From Comamonadaceae bacterium OH2545_COT-014 (GTDB lineage Bacteria; Pseudomonadota; Gammaproteobacteria; Burkholderiales; Burkholderiaceae_C): DNA of 64,000 bases. The translations under genes were made by a program, and so were the position numbers. Below are positions 58,201-64,000 of the stretch, one piece after another; position 1 is the stretch's first letter; every line of letters begins with the position of its first letter. The stretch lies in contig RQYR01000006.1 of the NCBI GenBank assembly GCA_003859965.1, forward strand, positions 60,497 to 124,496, read 5' to 3'. Below the pieces are notes generated by a model that saw nothing but the letters and a program-made list of their open reading frames with translations, ran no database searches and was not told the DNA's origin.

Positions 58201-58992
58201 GCCACGCCGCTGCCCGTGCCCGCCCCCGCGCGACTGCTGGGCGAGCGCCCGCTGAAAGTGGCCGTCATCGGCGCGCTCAGCGCCATCAAGGGGGCCGACG
58301 TGCTGGAAGACACTGCCGTGGCCGCCCGCCAGCAGGGCGCACCGGTGGAGTTTCACCTCATCGGCTACGGCTACCGCGCGCTGCGCACCCAGCCCCGCGC
58401 CAACCTGACCGTACACGGCCGCTACGACGATGATGAGCTGCCCGCGCTGCTGCGCTGGCTGCAGCCAGACGTGGTGTGGTTCCCCGCCCAGTGGCCTGAA
58501 ACCTACAGCTACACCCTCAGCGCCTGCCTGCAAGGCGGCTGGCCTGTGGTCTGCCCCGATCTCGGCGCCTTCACCGAGCGCCTGCAAGGCCGCCCCTGGA
58601 GCTGGGTGCGGCCCTGGGACGGCACGCCCGCCGAGTGGCTGAGCTTCTTCACCGGCATTCGCACACGCCACTTCGCCACGGGCGAGCCGCCGCCGCCCGT
58701 GGCCGCGCCCACCCTCACCTCCGCAGCCGTGCCCCCGCCGCCCGCCGATGCGCGACAGTGGTACGCCAGTGACTACCTGGCGGGCGTGCCCGCCCTGCCC
58801 GCCAGCGGCCCGGACCGCACCCTGCTGTCCGCCCACCTGCCCGCCCCCGGCGAAGGCAGCGCCGCTGCGGGCGCCCGTGGCCTGGCCCTGCGCCTGCTGG
58901 TGCGCCTTCGCTCACTGCCCCTGCTGTCCGGCGTGGCGCGCGTCATTCCGCTGCACTGGCAAACCCGGGTCAAGAACTGGTTGCGGCGCTGA
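55207..58992 (+). CDS. Multidomain methyltransferase / glycosyltransferase fusion
   Basis: 1261 residues from ATG 55207. Residues 1-235 form a class I SAM methyltransferase (RVLDLGCGSGAVGRYLA, CADVLEHTRHPERVLHACRA). A variable domain follows to about 410. About 411-490 is a Gln-rich coiled coil (RQQAETARLAREEDQRHHEQ). From 534 a GT2 glycosyltransferase (VDIIVPVYRGLEDTRRCIES, DVLLLNSDTEVASDWLD, ENFGKGYGEENDFCIRAQQA) extends to about 790. About 811-1170 is a GT4/GT1-like domain (VLHDRQGGTERHVHELATAL, PETYSYTLSACLQGGWPVVC). A short basic tail (KNWLRR) may touch membrane. Such fusions build and cap O-antigen or other surface polysaccharides. Confidence 0.88.
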   Translation: MAHPPAPLHVYDRDIQSSERTSLSVLSAHLPPGARVLDLGCGSGAVGRYLARRGDGGVIDGLTISADEAALAAPHYRRVEVANLDSAELTALFPPGQYDAIVCADVLEHTRHPERVLHACRALLAPGGRVLLSIPNAGYCGLIAELMAGEFRYRPEGLLDETHLRFFTRQTLMRFLAENGWAACSVETVERALPDSEFRVAFDALPPAVARHLLGLPDALTYQFIVVARPAAPGEETVAPPLEEAPALPAQALFTSQLYLGRQGGFDEARKLTQAGVIGASRQTLRFDLPSEGEAGPLTGLKLDPADRPGFLHLHAIALHAADGSVLWRWTPADAGLLAGSPHSGIVLQAPTPLADDACLLLLHGADPWLELPVATDALARAGGGHLEVTLGWPMSADYLALAGHVQAHVCQARQQAETARLAREEDQRHHEQERGAWQQQVESLSQTLQAQTQQNTQLREQRQNLLNQARTLTSERDDARRVLHAIENSTVFRATRPIVHAKMRLDRLLGTGSARPPAPQAATAQPLTPAGHPVDIIVPVYRGLEDTRRCIESVLASACRTPWRLIVINDASPEPAVTQYLREVAPTDARITLLENEENLGFVGTVNRGMALSAAHDVLLLNSDTEVASDWLDRIRAAAYSDQQVASVTPFSNNATICSYPRFCQDNDLPPDWDTARLDALFARVNAGQVVDVPTGVGFCMYIRRAALDAVGLFDVENFGKGYGEENDFCIRAQQAGWRNLHVLDTFVRHFGGVSFGAAKSPRERAAMETLRRLHPRYEGEVLRFVQADPARLARTAVDVARIAEGPRPVILAVLHDRQGGTERHVHELATALCGQAQFLALRPLPGQRVSLRLADLDEGFELVFALDGSGYDDLLTVLRQLGVGHIHFHHLLGHGEAVRQLPARLGVSYDFTAHDFYAICPQITLTDRHNRYCGEEGSVEAAADEGIDLTVWRQNNAALLNGARYVLGPGHDVLARLARFMPAAPLRHVPHTDIDPATPLPVPAPARLLGERPLKVAVIGALSAIKGADVLEDTAVAARQQGAPVEFHLIGYGYRALRTQPRANLTVHGRYDDDELPALLRWLQPDVVWFPAQWPETYSYTLSACLQGGWPVVCPDLGAFTERLQGRPWSWVRPWDGTPAEWLSFFTGIRTRHFATGEPPPPVAAPTLTSAAVPPPPADARQWYASDYLAGVPALPASGPDRTLLSAHLPAPGEGSAAAGARGLALRLLVRLRSLPLLSGVARVIPLHWQTRVKNWLRR

Positions 58993-59100
58993 TAGCGATC
59001 TTCCGCCCTCCCGTCACGCATGGGTGACCGCCCGCGGGACCGTCGGCGGGGCGTACAGTGCCTAGCCACCTTCACACGCCCGACCCGGAGAACACACCCC

Positions 59101-60006
59101 ATGCCCCCCACCCGCCTTTCCTGCCTTGCCCTGCTGACCGTGAGCCTGCTGGGCGCGGGCTGTGCCGCCCCCGGCGCCGCACCGGCGCTGACGCCGGATG
59201 ACCAAGCCCGCCTGTCGCGCCTGCTGCCCGCCGACGTGCTGCTGGTGGGCAAGCAGCATGACGCCCCGGCCCACCAGCAATTGCAGCGCCAGCTGATCGA
59301 CTGGCTGGCCGCGCGCGGCCAGTTGGCCGCCGTGGCGCTGGAGATGGCCGAGCAGGGACGCAGCACCCACGGCCTGCCGCCGCAGGCCAGCCCCGCGCAG
59401 GTGCAAGCGGCCCTGGGCTGGCGCGACAAGGCCTGGCCGTGGCGGGCTTATGGTCCGCCCATCATGGCCGCCGTGCGCGCGGGCGTGCCGGTGCTGGGGG
59501 CCAACCTGCCCGCCAGCGCCATGCGTGGCGCCATGGCCGATGCCCGCCTGGACGCCCGCCTGCCGCCACCCCAGCTGGCGCAGCAGCAAGAGCGCATCCG
59601 CACCGGCCATTGCGGCCTGCTGCCGGAAAGCCAGATCGCCCCCATGGCCCGCGTGCAAATCGCGCGCGACATGGCCATGGCGCAAACACTGGCCGACGTG
59701 GCCACGCCCCAAGGCGCCCCCTATGCATCCCCGGGCCGGGTGGCGCTGCTCATCACCGGCAACGGCCACACCCACCGTTTGCTGGGTGTGCCGCGCTTTC
59801 TGCCGCCAACGCTGAGCGTGCGTGTGCTTTCCGCGCAGTCACGCCCGGCATCGGGCGCCCCAGTGCCCGATGCCGCCGACGGCGCCCTGGCGGAAGGCGA
59901 CCTCGTCTGGCCCACCCCCGCCTTGCCCGCGCAAGACCATTGCGCCGCGCTGCGGCAAACGCATGCGCGGCCCGCCGCCTCTGGCCAGGCTGGCAAAGCG
60001 CCCTGA
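59101..60006 (+). CDS. ChaN-family lipoprotein
   Basis: 301 residues, MPPTRLSCLALLTVSLLGAG then Cys: lipobox LGAGC, so lipid-anchored. The ChaN (DUF399) core is VLLVGKQHDAPAHQQLQRQL, AAVALEMAEQG, WPWRAYGPPIMAAVRAG and PVLGANLPASAMRGAMADAR. Near the end LLITGNGHTHRLLGVPRFL. The family includes haem-binding lipoproteins linked to iron acquisition; no iron uptake genes are adjacent. The usual GExHD motif is here GKQHD. Convergent with hyi. Confidence 0.83.
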   Translation: MPPTRLSCLALLTVSLLGAGCAAPGAAPALTPDDQARLSRLLPADVLLVGKQHDAPAHQQLQRQLIDWLAARGQLAAVALEMAEQGRSTHGLPPQASPAQVQAALGWRDKAWPWRAYGPPIMAAVRAGVPVLGANLPASAMRGAMADARLDARLPPPQLAQQQERIRTGHCGLLPESQIAPMARVQIARDMAMAQTLADVATPQGAPYASPGRVALLITGNGHTHRLLGVPRFLPPTLSVRVLSAQSRPASGAPVPDAADGALAEGDLVWPTPALPAQDHCAALRQTHARPAASGQAGKAP

Positions 60007-60063
60007 CGGACGCCCTGACGGAACTGGTCAGCCCGATTCCACAGCCCGGTTCAACGCCCCACT

Positions 60064-60945
60064 CTAGCGATGGGCCTGCCCCATTGGCCCCATCTTTTCC
60101 TTCTGGCGGGCCTGCCGGGCGTGCAGCCATCCCAGCCCGGCGCGGGTGCCGCCGGGCTGGGTGCCGCGCGCGGGGCGGTATTCGCAGCCGACCCAGCCCT
60201 GCCAGCCGCAAGCGGCGGCCACTTCGTCAATCACGTCGAACAGCGCATCAGCGGGCAGTTCGCCCACGTCTGGCTCGTGGCGCCCGGGCACGCCCGCCAC
60301 CTGAAAGTGGCCCACCCGGCCAGTGGGCAAATACTGGCGGATGCGGGCGGCCACATCGCCTTCGGCCATCTGGCAGTGGTACAGATCCATCTGCACGCCC
60401 AGATTGGGCGCCCCTGCGGCCTGCACCAGCGCGTGCGCTTCGGCCTGGCGCTGGATGGCGAAGCCAGGCATGTCGCGCGGGTTGATGGGTTCGATCAGCA
60501 GTTGCACGCCCTGCCGCGCGGCCAGTGGCGCGGCCCAGCGCAGGTTGGCCAGCAAGGTGGCGCGCGCCGCCTCGGGCGTGACGCCGGCCGGGCGCAGCCC
60601 CGCCATGCAGTGCAGGCGCGGGCAGCCCAGGGCAGCGGCCCAGTCCAGCGCCTGCGTCAAGCCGGCGCGAAACTCTGCCTCGCGCCCCGGCTGGCAGGCG
60701 GTGCCGCGGTCGCCACGGGCCCAGGCGGCCTCGGCTTCTTCCAGCGTCCAGCCGCCGGGCGGGGTGTTGAACAGCACCAGCGGCAGCCCGCTGGCGGCCA
60801 GCGCGGCGCGCACCCCGGCCTGCGCATGGGTGTAGGGGAACAGACATTCCACGCCGCTGAAACCATCGCGCGCGGCCGCTTCAAAGCGGGTCAGAAAGGG
60901 CTGCTCCGGGTAGAGCATGGACAGGTTGGCGGCAAAGCGGGGCAT
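60064..60945 (-). CDS. hyi: Hydroxypyruvate isomerase
   Basis: TIM-barrel sugar-phosphate-isomerase-like enzyme interconverting hydroxypyruvate and tartronate semialdehyde. 293 residues beginning MPRFAANLSMLYPEQPFLTR. Conserved blocks: DGFSGVECLFPYTHAQAG, LIEPINPRDMPGFAIQRQ, LGVQMDLYHCQMAEGDVA and VGCEYRPARG, including the metal-binding Glu, Asp, His and Glu. E. coli Hyi is 258 residues; the C-terminus here is extended by about 30 residues. No glyoxylate carboligase gene is next to it, so an OtnI-type role is also possible. Confidence 0.88.
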   Translation of the reverse strand: MPRFAANLSMLYPEQPFLTRFEAAARDGFSGVECLFPYTHAQAGVRAALAASGLPLVLFNTPPGGWTLEEAEAAWARGDRGTACQPGREAEFRAGLTQALDWAAALGCPRLHCMAGLRPAGVTPEAARATLLANLRWAAPLAARQGVQLLIEPINPRDMPGFAIQRQAEAHALVQAAGAPNLGVQMDLYHCQMAEGDVAARIRQYLPTGRVGHFQVAGVPGRHEPDVGELPADALFDVIDEVAAACGWQGWVGCEYRPARGTQPGGTRAGLGWLHARQARQKEKMGPMGQAHR

Positions 60946-61003
60946 GGCGTGGCAGGAAAGCGCGTCAGGGCGCGGCTAAAGCCGTGCTCAGGCGCGCGAT
61001 GGG

Positions 61004-61510
61004 TCAGGGGGCGATGTAATGGCCCGACTGGCCGCCTTGCTTTTCCAGCAGCCGCACGCCTGTCATGACCATGCCGCGGTCGGCGGCCTTGCACATGTCG
61101 TAGATGGAGAGCAGGGCCACCTGCACGGCGGTCAGGGCTTCCATCTCCACGCCAGTGGGGCCGGTGGTTTCCACGGTGGCCTTGCAAAAAACGGCTGCAG
61201 GGGCCGATGTATCGGCCTGATTTGCTTCAAAATCAATAGCAATCCGGCTCAGGGTCAGCGGGTGGCACAGCGGCACCAGTTCACTGGTGCGCTTGGCGGC
61301 CATGATGCCGGCGATGCGGGCGATGCCCAGTACGTCGCCCTTTCGGGCCTGGCCCTGCTCGATCAGCGCCAGCGTGGACGGCTTCATCTCGATACGCCCG
61401 CCCGCCACGGCCACGCGGCGGGTGGCGGGCTTGCCGCCCACGTCCACCATGTGGGCCTGGCCGTGGGCATCGAAGTGGGTCAAGGGGCTGGCAAGGGAAG
61501 GGGCAGACAT
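61004..61510 (-). CDS. moaC: Cyclic pyranopterin monophosphate synthase MoaC with repeat-derived insert
   Basis: Molybdenum cofactor synthesis enzyme acting after MoaA. 168 residues, start [20 protein letters not shown]. Core motifs [36 protein letters not shown] and [20 protein letters not shown] are intact, including the catalytic KR and the MCKA Lys region. The segment [20 protein letters not shown] between the two conserved blocks is about four residues longer than in E. coli and coincides with a family-1 repeat. It fits the molybdate genes at 38-42 kb functionally. Confidence 0.94.
   Translation of the reverse strand: MSAPSLASPLTHFDAHGQAHMVDVGGKPATRRVAVAGGRIEMKPSTLALIEQGQARKGDVLGIARIAGIMAAKRTSELVPLCHPLTLSRIAIDFEANQADTSAPAAVFCKATVETTGPTGVEMEALTAVQVALLSIYDMCKAADRGMVMTGVRLLEKQGGQSGHYIAP
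61184..61243 (-). repeat. Palindromic repeat (family 1) translated inside moaC
   Basis: Minus strand: GCTATTGATTTTGAAGCAAA, then TCAGGCCGATACATCGGCCC, then CTGCAGCCGTTTTTTG. The order ATTTT, GGCCG-loop-CGGCC stem, GCCGTTTT equals that of the copy at 30424. The frame of moaC is kept. Confidence 0.72.
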
Positions 61511-61596
61511 CGGTAACGACAGGAAAAGACGGGGAACATGCGGACGGAAGGGGCATCATACGCAGCCCCTCATCCGAGACCGGCCCGCGCCCTGCC

Positions 61597-63168
61597 ATGT
61601 ACCGCTCTTACCTGCCTGCCTGCACCTGTCTGAACCGCCGCCACGCCACCGGGTGGCTGGCGCTGGCCTTGCTCGGCCCGCATGCCGCGCCGGCCCAGAC
61701 CAGCCAGGCAAACGCACCGCGCACGGCCTTGCCCTCGCTGGGCGACGCGGGCGAGATGACGCCCCTGCAGGAGCGCAAGCTGGGCGACCGCATCGCGCGC
61801 GAGCTGTTTCGCGATCCGGCCTATTTCGACGACCCCGTGATCGCCGAGTGGGTGGACAGCCTGTGGCGCCCGCTGCGCGCCGCCGCCCGCCAGCGCGGCG
61901 AGCTGCCGGCCGAACTGGACGAGCGCTACGCCTGGCGCGTGCTGCTGGGCCGGGGCGGCGACATCAACGCCTTTGCCCTGCCCGGCGGCTACTTTGGCCT
62001 GTACCTGGGGCTGGTGGGCGTGGTGGACACGCGCGACGAACTGGCCTCGGTGCTGGCGCACGAGATGGCGCACGTCACCCAGCGCCACATCTCGCGCATG
62101 ATCGGCCAGCAATCGCGCCAAACGCCCCTGCTGCTGGCCACCATGGTGCTGGGCGCGCTGGCCGCCAGCCGCAACCCGCAAGCCGGCGCCGCGCTGGCCG
62201 TGGGCGGGCAGGCCGCCGCGCTGCAGCAACAGCTGGGCTACTCGCGCGACATGGAGCGCGAGGCCGACCGCATTGGCTACGGCATCTTCACCCAGGCCGG
62301 CTTCGCGCCACGCGGCGCCGCCGGCATGTTTGAAAAGCTCCAGCACGCCTCGCGCCTGAGCGACCGGGGCGACTGGCCCTACCTGCGCAGCCACCCGCTC
62401 ACCACCGAACGCCTGGCCGAAGCCCGCCGCCGCGCCCCACAAACCGCCCAGCCCGCCGCGCCCGACTTGGCCCAGGCCCAGGTGTCCGCCCGCGCCCGCG
62501 TGCTGGCCCGTCCCGGTGTGGACGTGTTGCGCGCCTGGGCCGCCGAACCGCAACACACGGGCTTTGCCAGCCAGCCCGCCGCACGCCGGGTCGCCGCGCT
62601 CTACGCCGCGGCGCTGGCGCGCGCCGAACTGCGCGATCTGCCGGGCGCACAGGCACTGGCCGAGCCGCTGGCCACCCTCACGGCCGCCAGCCCCGCCGCT
62701 GCGCGCCAAACCCGCCTGCTGCAAGCCGACCTGGCCCTGCGCGCCGGCCAGCATGCCCGTGTGCAAACGCTGCTGAAAAACACCCAGCCTCCCGGCCCCG
62801 AAGGCCGGCCAGAGCGCCTGCTGCTGGCCCAGGCCGATACCGGCGCCGGCCAGCCCGAAGCCGCCACCGAGCGCCTGCTGCCCTGGGTCAGCGACCACCC
62901 GCTGGACGCCACGGCCTGGCAGCTGCTGGCCGCGGCCTGGCGCGCGCGACAGCAGCCGCTGCGCGCCTTGCGGGCCGAAGGAGAAGCGCAATACGCGCTG
63001 ATGGACTTGGCTGGCGCGGCTGACCGCTTCCGCGCGGCGCAGGACATGGCCCGCCGCGACCCAGGGGCCGATCACATCGAAGCGTCCATCATCGACACCC
63101 GTCTGCGCGAAACGCAGGAAGCCTTGCGCCAGCAGCAGCGCGATGACCAGCAGGCCGCGCCGCGCTGA
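61597..63168 (+). CDS. BepA-like M48 metalloprotease with TPR-type tail
   Basis: 523 residues, signal-like start (WLALALLGPHAAPAQ). The M48 zinc site is VLAHEMAHVTQRHISRM (HEMAH near residue 154), with INAFALPGGYFGLYLGLVGV before it and the third ligand Glu in the RDMEREADRIGYGIF helix. The C-terminal half (from about 320) is a helical repeat domain. Same plan as E. coli BepA (487), which degrades or helps assemble outer-membrane proteins such as LptD. Divergent from moaC with an 86-bp gap. Confidence 0.9.
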   Translation: MYRSYLPACTCLNRRHATGWLALALLGPHAAPAQTSQANAPRTALPSLGDAGEMTPLQERKLGDRIARELFRDPAYFDDPVIAEWVDSLWRPLRAAARQRGELPAELDERYAWRVLLGRGGDINAFALPGGYFGLYLGLVGVVDTRDELASVLAHEMAHVTQRHISRMIGQQSRQTPLLLATMVLGALAASRNPQAGAALAVGGQAAALQQQLGYSRDMEREADRIGYGIFTQAGFAPRGAAGMFEKLQHASRLSDRGDWPYLRSHPLTTERLAEARRRAPQTAQPAAPDLAQAQVSARARVLARPGVDVLRAWAAEPQHTGFASQPAARRVAALYAAALARAELRDLPGAQALAEPLATLTAASPAAARQTRLLQADLALRAGQHARVQTLLKNTQPPGPEGRPERLLLAQADTGAGQPEAATERLLPWVSDHPLDATAWQLLAAAWRARQQPLRALRAEGEAQYALMDLAGAADRFRAAQDMARRDPGADHIEASIIDTRLRETQEALRQQQRDDQQAAPR

Positions 63169-63240
63169 GCTCCCGCACCGGGACGCCAGGGCACGCCGCG
63201 CCTCTGCATGGACCACGCCAGGCGTGCGCCAGAAAAAAGT

Positions 63241-63559
63241 GTGAAGTCCGCCGATAAGCCGGATTCTGTGCGGCGCGGCAAGCCGCGCCGTGACCGCCAT
63301 CAATCTGGGCCGGGGGTCGCCCACCCGGCTCGGTGCCACCTACCCGTTGGCTCAGCGGGCCGCCTCAATGCCAACCTACTTGGTGTTGCTGCGCGCAGAG
63401 ATTGCCCGTTTCACCCGAACTCAATCGGCTCGTCTCTGTTGCTCTGATCCTCACCTCACGGTGGAGAGCCGTTAGCTCCTGCGCTGCCCTGTGCAGTCCG
63501 GACGTTCCTCCAGCGCGGCCTTTCGGCGCTTGCGCCAGCGGCGGTCTGGCGGGCTTCAC
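63241..63559 (-). ncRNA. rnpB: RNase P RNA, bacterial class A
   Basis: On the minus strand the 5' end GTGAAGCCCGCC pairs with the 3' end GGCGGACTTCAC (P1). Conserved blocks appear in order: GGAGGAACGTCCGGACTGCA, the CR region CAACAGAGA, GGGTGAAACGGGCAATCT, and the tail ACAGAATCCGGCTTATCGGC. About 319 nt, shorter than E. coli M1 (377). Partner of RnpA near 2.1-2.7 kb. End positions come from the P1 pairing. Confidence 0.95.
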
Positions 63560-63566
63560 GGCGGCG

Positions 63567-63572
63567 ATTATG
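63567..63572 (-). promoter_or_regulatory. -10 element of rnpB
   Basis: CATAAT on the minus strand (five of six consensus), seven bases before the predicted rnpB 5' end. A good -35 at normal spacing was not found. The remaining bases up to 63768 contain no gene I can support. Confidence 0.5.
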
Positions 63573-63768
63573 CGCGCAGCCTGCTCTTGAATGGCCTTTG
63601 CAACCCACTACACCCCCCGCCCCGCGCCCAAGCAGGCTCATGGGCAAACCCGTGTGGCCTCACAACGCCAAACAAGTCTGATGCTTTTCATGGATCGCAT
63701 TTCCCATTTGAATGGACAGATAGCTTTATGTAACATGAGAAATCAATTTCTAACAAAGGGAGGATCGA

Positions 63769-64000
63769 GTGAAACCCAGCAAATTTCAGCGCCCGCAGCC
63801 GGCTACGCTGTCCCGCCTGTGGGCCGCCTGTGTGGCGACATCTACCCTGCTGGCCTCCTGCGGCGGCAGTGACAGTAGCAGCCCCTCGGATCCAGCCCCC
63901 GCTTCACCGCCGCCACCTGCCGTGGCACCGGCACCGGCACCAGCACCGGCCCTGCCGGCTCCGGCCCCCGCCCCCGCCCCCGCCCCCGCCCCCGCACCTG
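63769..64000 (+). CDS. Pro/Ala-rich lipoprotein, 3' end outside the window
   Basis: GTG start at 63769 preceded by GGGAGG at 63758-63763. The 77 residues visible begin MKPSKFQRPQPATLSRLWAA and reach the lipobox LLASC at about residue 31, then GGSDSSSPSDPAPASPPPPA. A Pro-Ala tandem follows, at the DNA level a run of six-base gcccc(c/g) units reaching the end of the window. It is probably an anchored surface or periplasmic protein with a stretched linker. What the linker carries cannot be seen. Confidence 0.75.
   Translation, partial: MKPSKFQRPQPATLSRLWAACVATSTLLASCGGSDSSSPSDPAPASPPPPAVAPAPAPAPALPAPAPAPAPAPAPAP

Noticed and set aside
59439..60485. 348-codon plus-strand frame overlapping the ChaN gene
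   Set aside because: Arg/Pro/Gly-rich out-of-frame translation of the ChaN gene and of antisense hyi.

Overview
The window spans a chromosomal replication origin of a high-GC betaproteobacterium, most likely a member of the Comamonadaceae (Acidovorax / Alicycliphilus / Comamonas type). This placement is inferred from gene content and order, the protein sequences, a split metH behind an SAH riboswitch, and a short palindromic repeat family I associate with that family. No database search was run, so genus is not assigned.

Layout. 1-2820, minus strand: rpmH-rnpA-yidD-yidC. 2821-3351: oriC-like region with two perfect inverted DnaA boxes and a perfect 35-bp palindrome. 3352-8804, plus strand: dnaA-dnaN-gyrB. 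9.3-11.3 kb: cytochrome b561 and two YceI proteins. 11.5-16.8 kb: uup, then a glutathione-dependent formaldehyde detoxification block (frmR-frmA-fghA) interrupted by a GIY-YIG protein and a RidA-like protein. 16.9-20.0 kb: two hotdog thioesterases and an Atm1-type ABC exporter. 20.1-23.4 kb: glutamate/aspartate ABC importer gltIJKL with an internal terminator. 23.5-28.9 kb, minus strand: a MurU-like nucleotidyltransferase, ppx, and a MetH lacking its homocysteine domain behind an SAH riboswitch. 29.0-32.4 kb: an IS630 remnant and a zinc-type ABC importer.

32.5-37.6 kb is the most unusual part. Three tandem, divergent paralogues of a LexA/S24-fold regulator sit divergently next to a Rep-type helicase. 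They share an N-terminal helix-turn-helix-like module, which is duplicated in one of them, and they show stepwise loss of the Ser-Lys self-cleavage dyad. A palindrome-rich MITE-like element directly follows rep and appears to supply the 5' end of the next gene.

38.4-41.7 kb carries molybdate genes (a di-Mop protein, modD, modB, modA) with a textbook-spaced ModE-type operator but no modC. 41.8-47.7 kb: mnmE, tRNA-Ser(CGA), slmA, argB, a PACE-family efflux protein and outer-membrane phospholipase A. 47.8-53.9 kb: glyQ, a small ABM-domain gene, glyS, a membrane protein, a PlsC-like acyltransferase and a YgjP-like metallohydrolase, with stop/start overlaps at three of the junctions. 53.9-59.0 kb: a WecA/MraY-family transferase divergent from a 1261-residue methyltransferase/glycosyltransferase fusion whose leader carries two terminators. 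59.1-64.0 kb: a ChaN-like lipoprotein, hyi, moaC, a BepA-like M48 protease, rnpB (RNase P RNA) and the start of a Pro/Ala-rich lipoprotein.

Two repeat families cross the window. One is a roughly 55-bp palindromic repeat with five clear copies, two of them translated in frame inside moaC and the MurU-like gene. The other is a larger element bounded by AACCTGTTCAA-type inverted ends. Most genes are housekeeping; the accessory content is concentrated at 15.1 kb, 29 kb, 32.8-38.3 kb and 53.9-59 kb.
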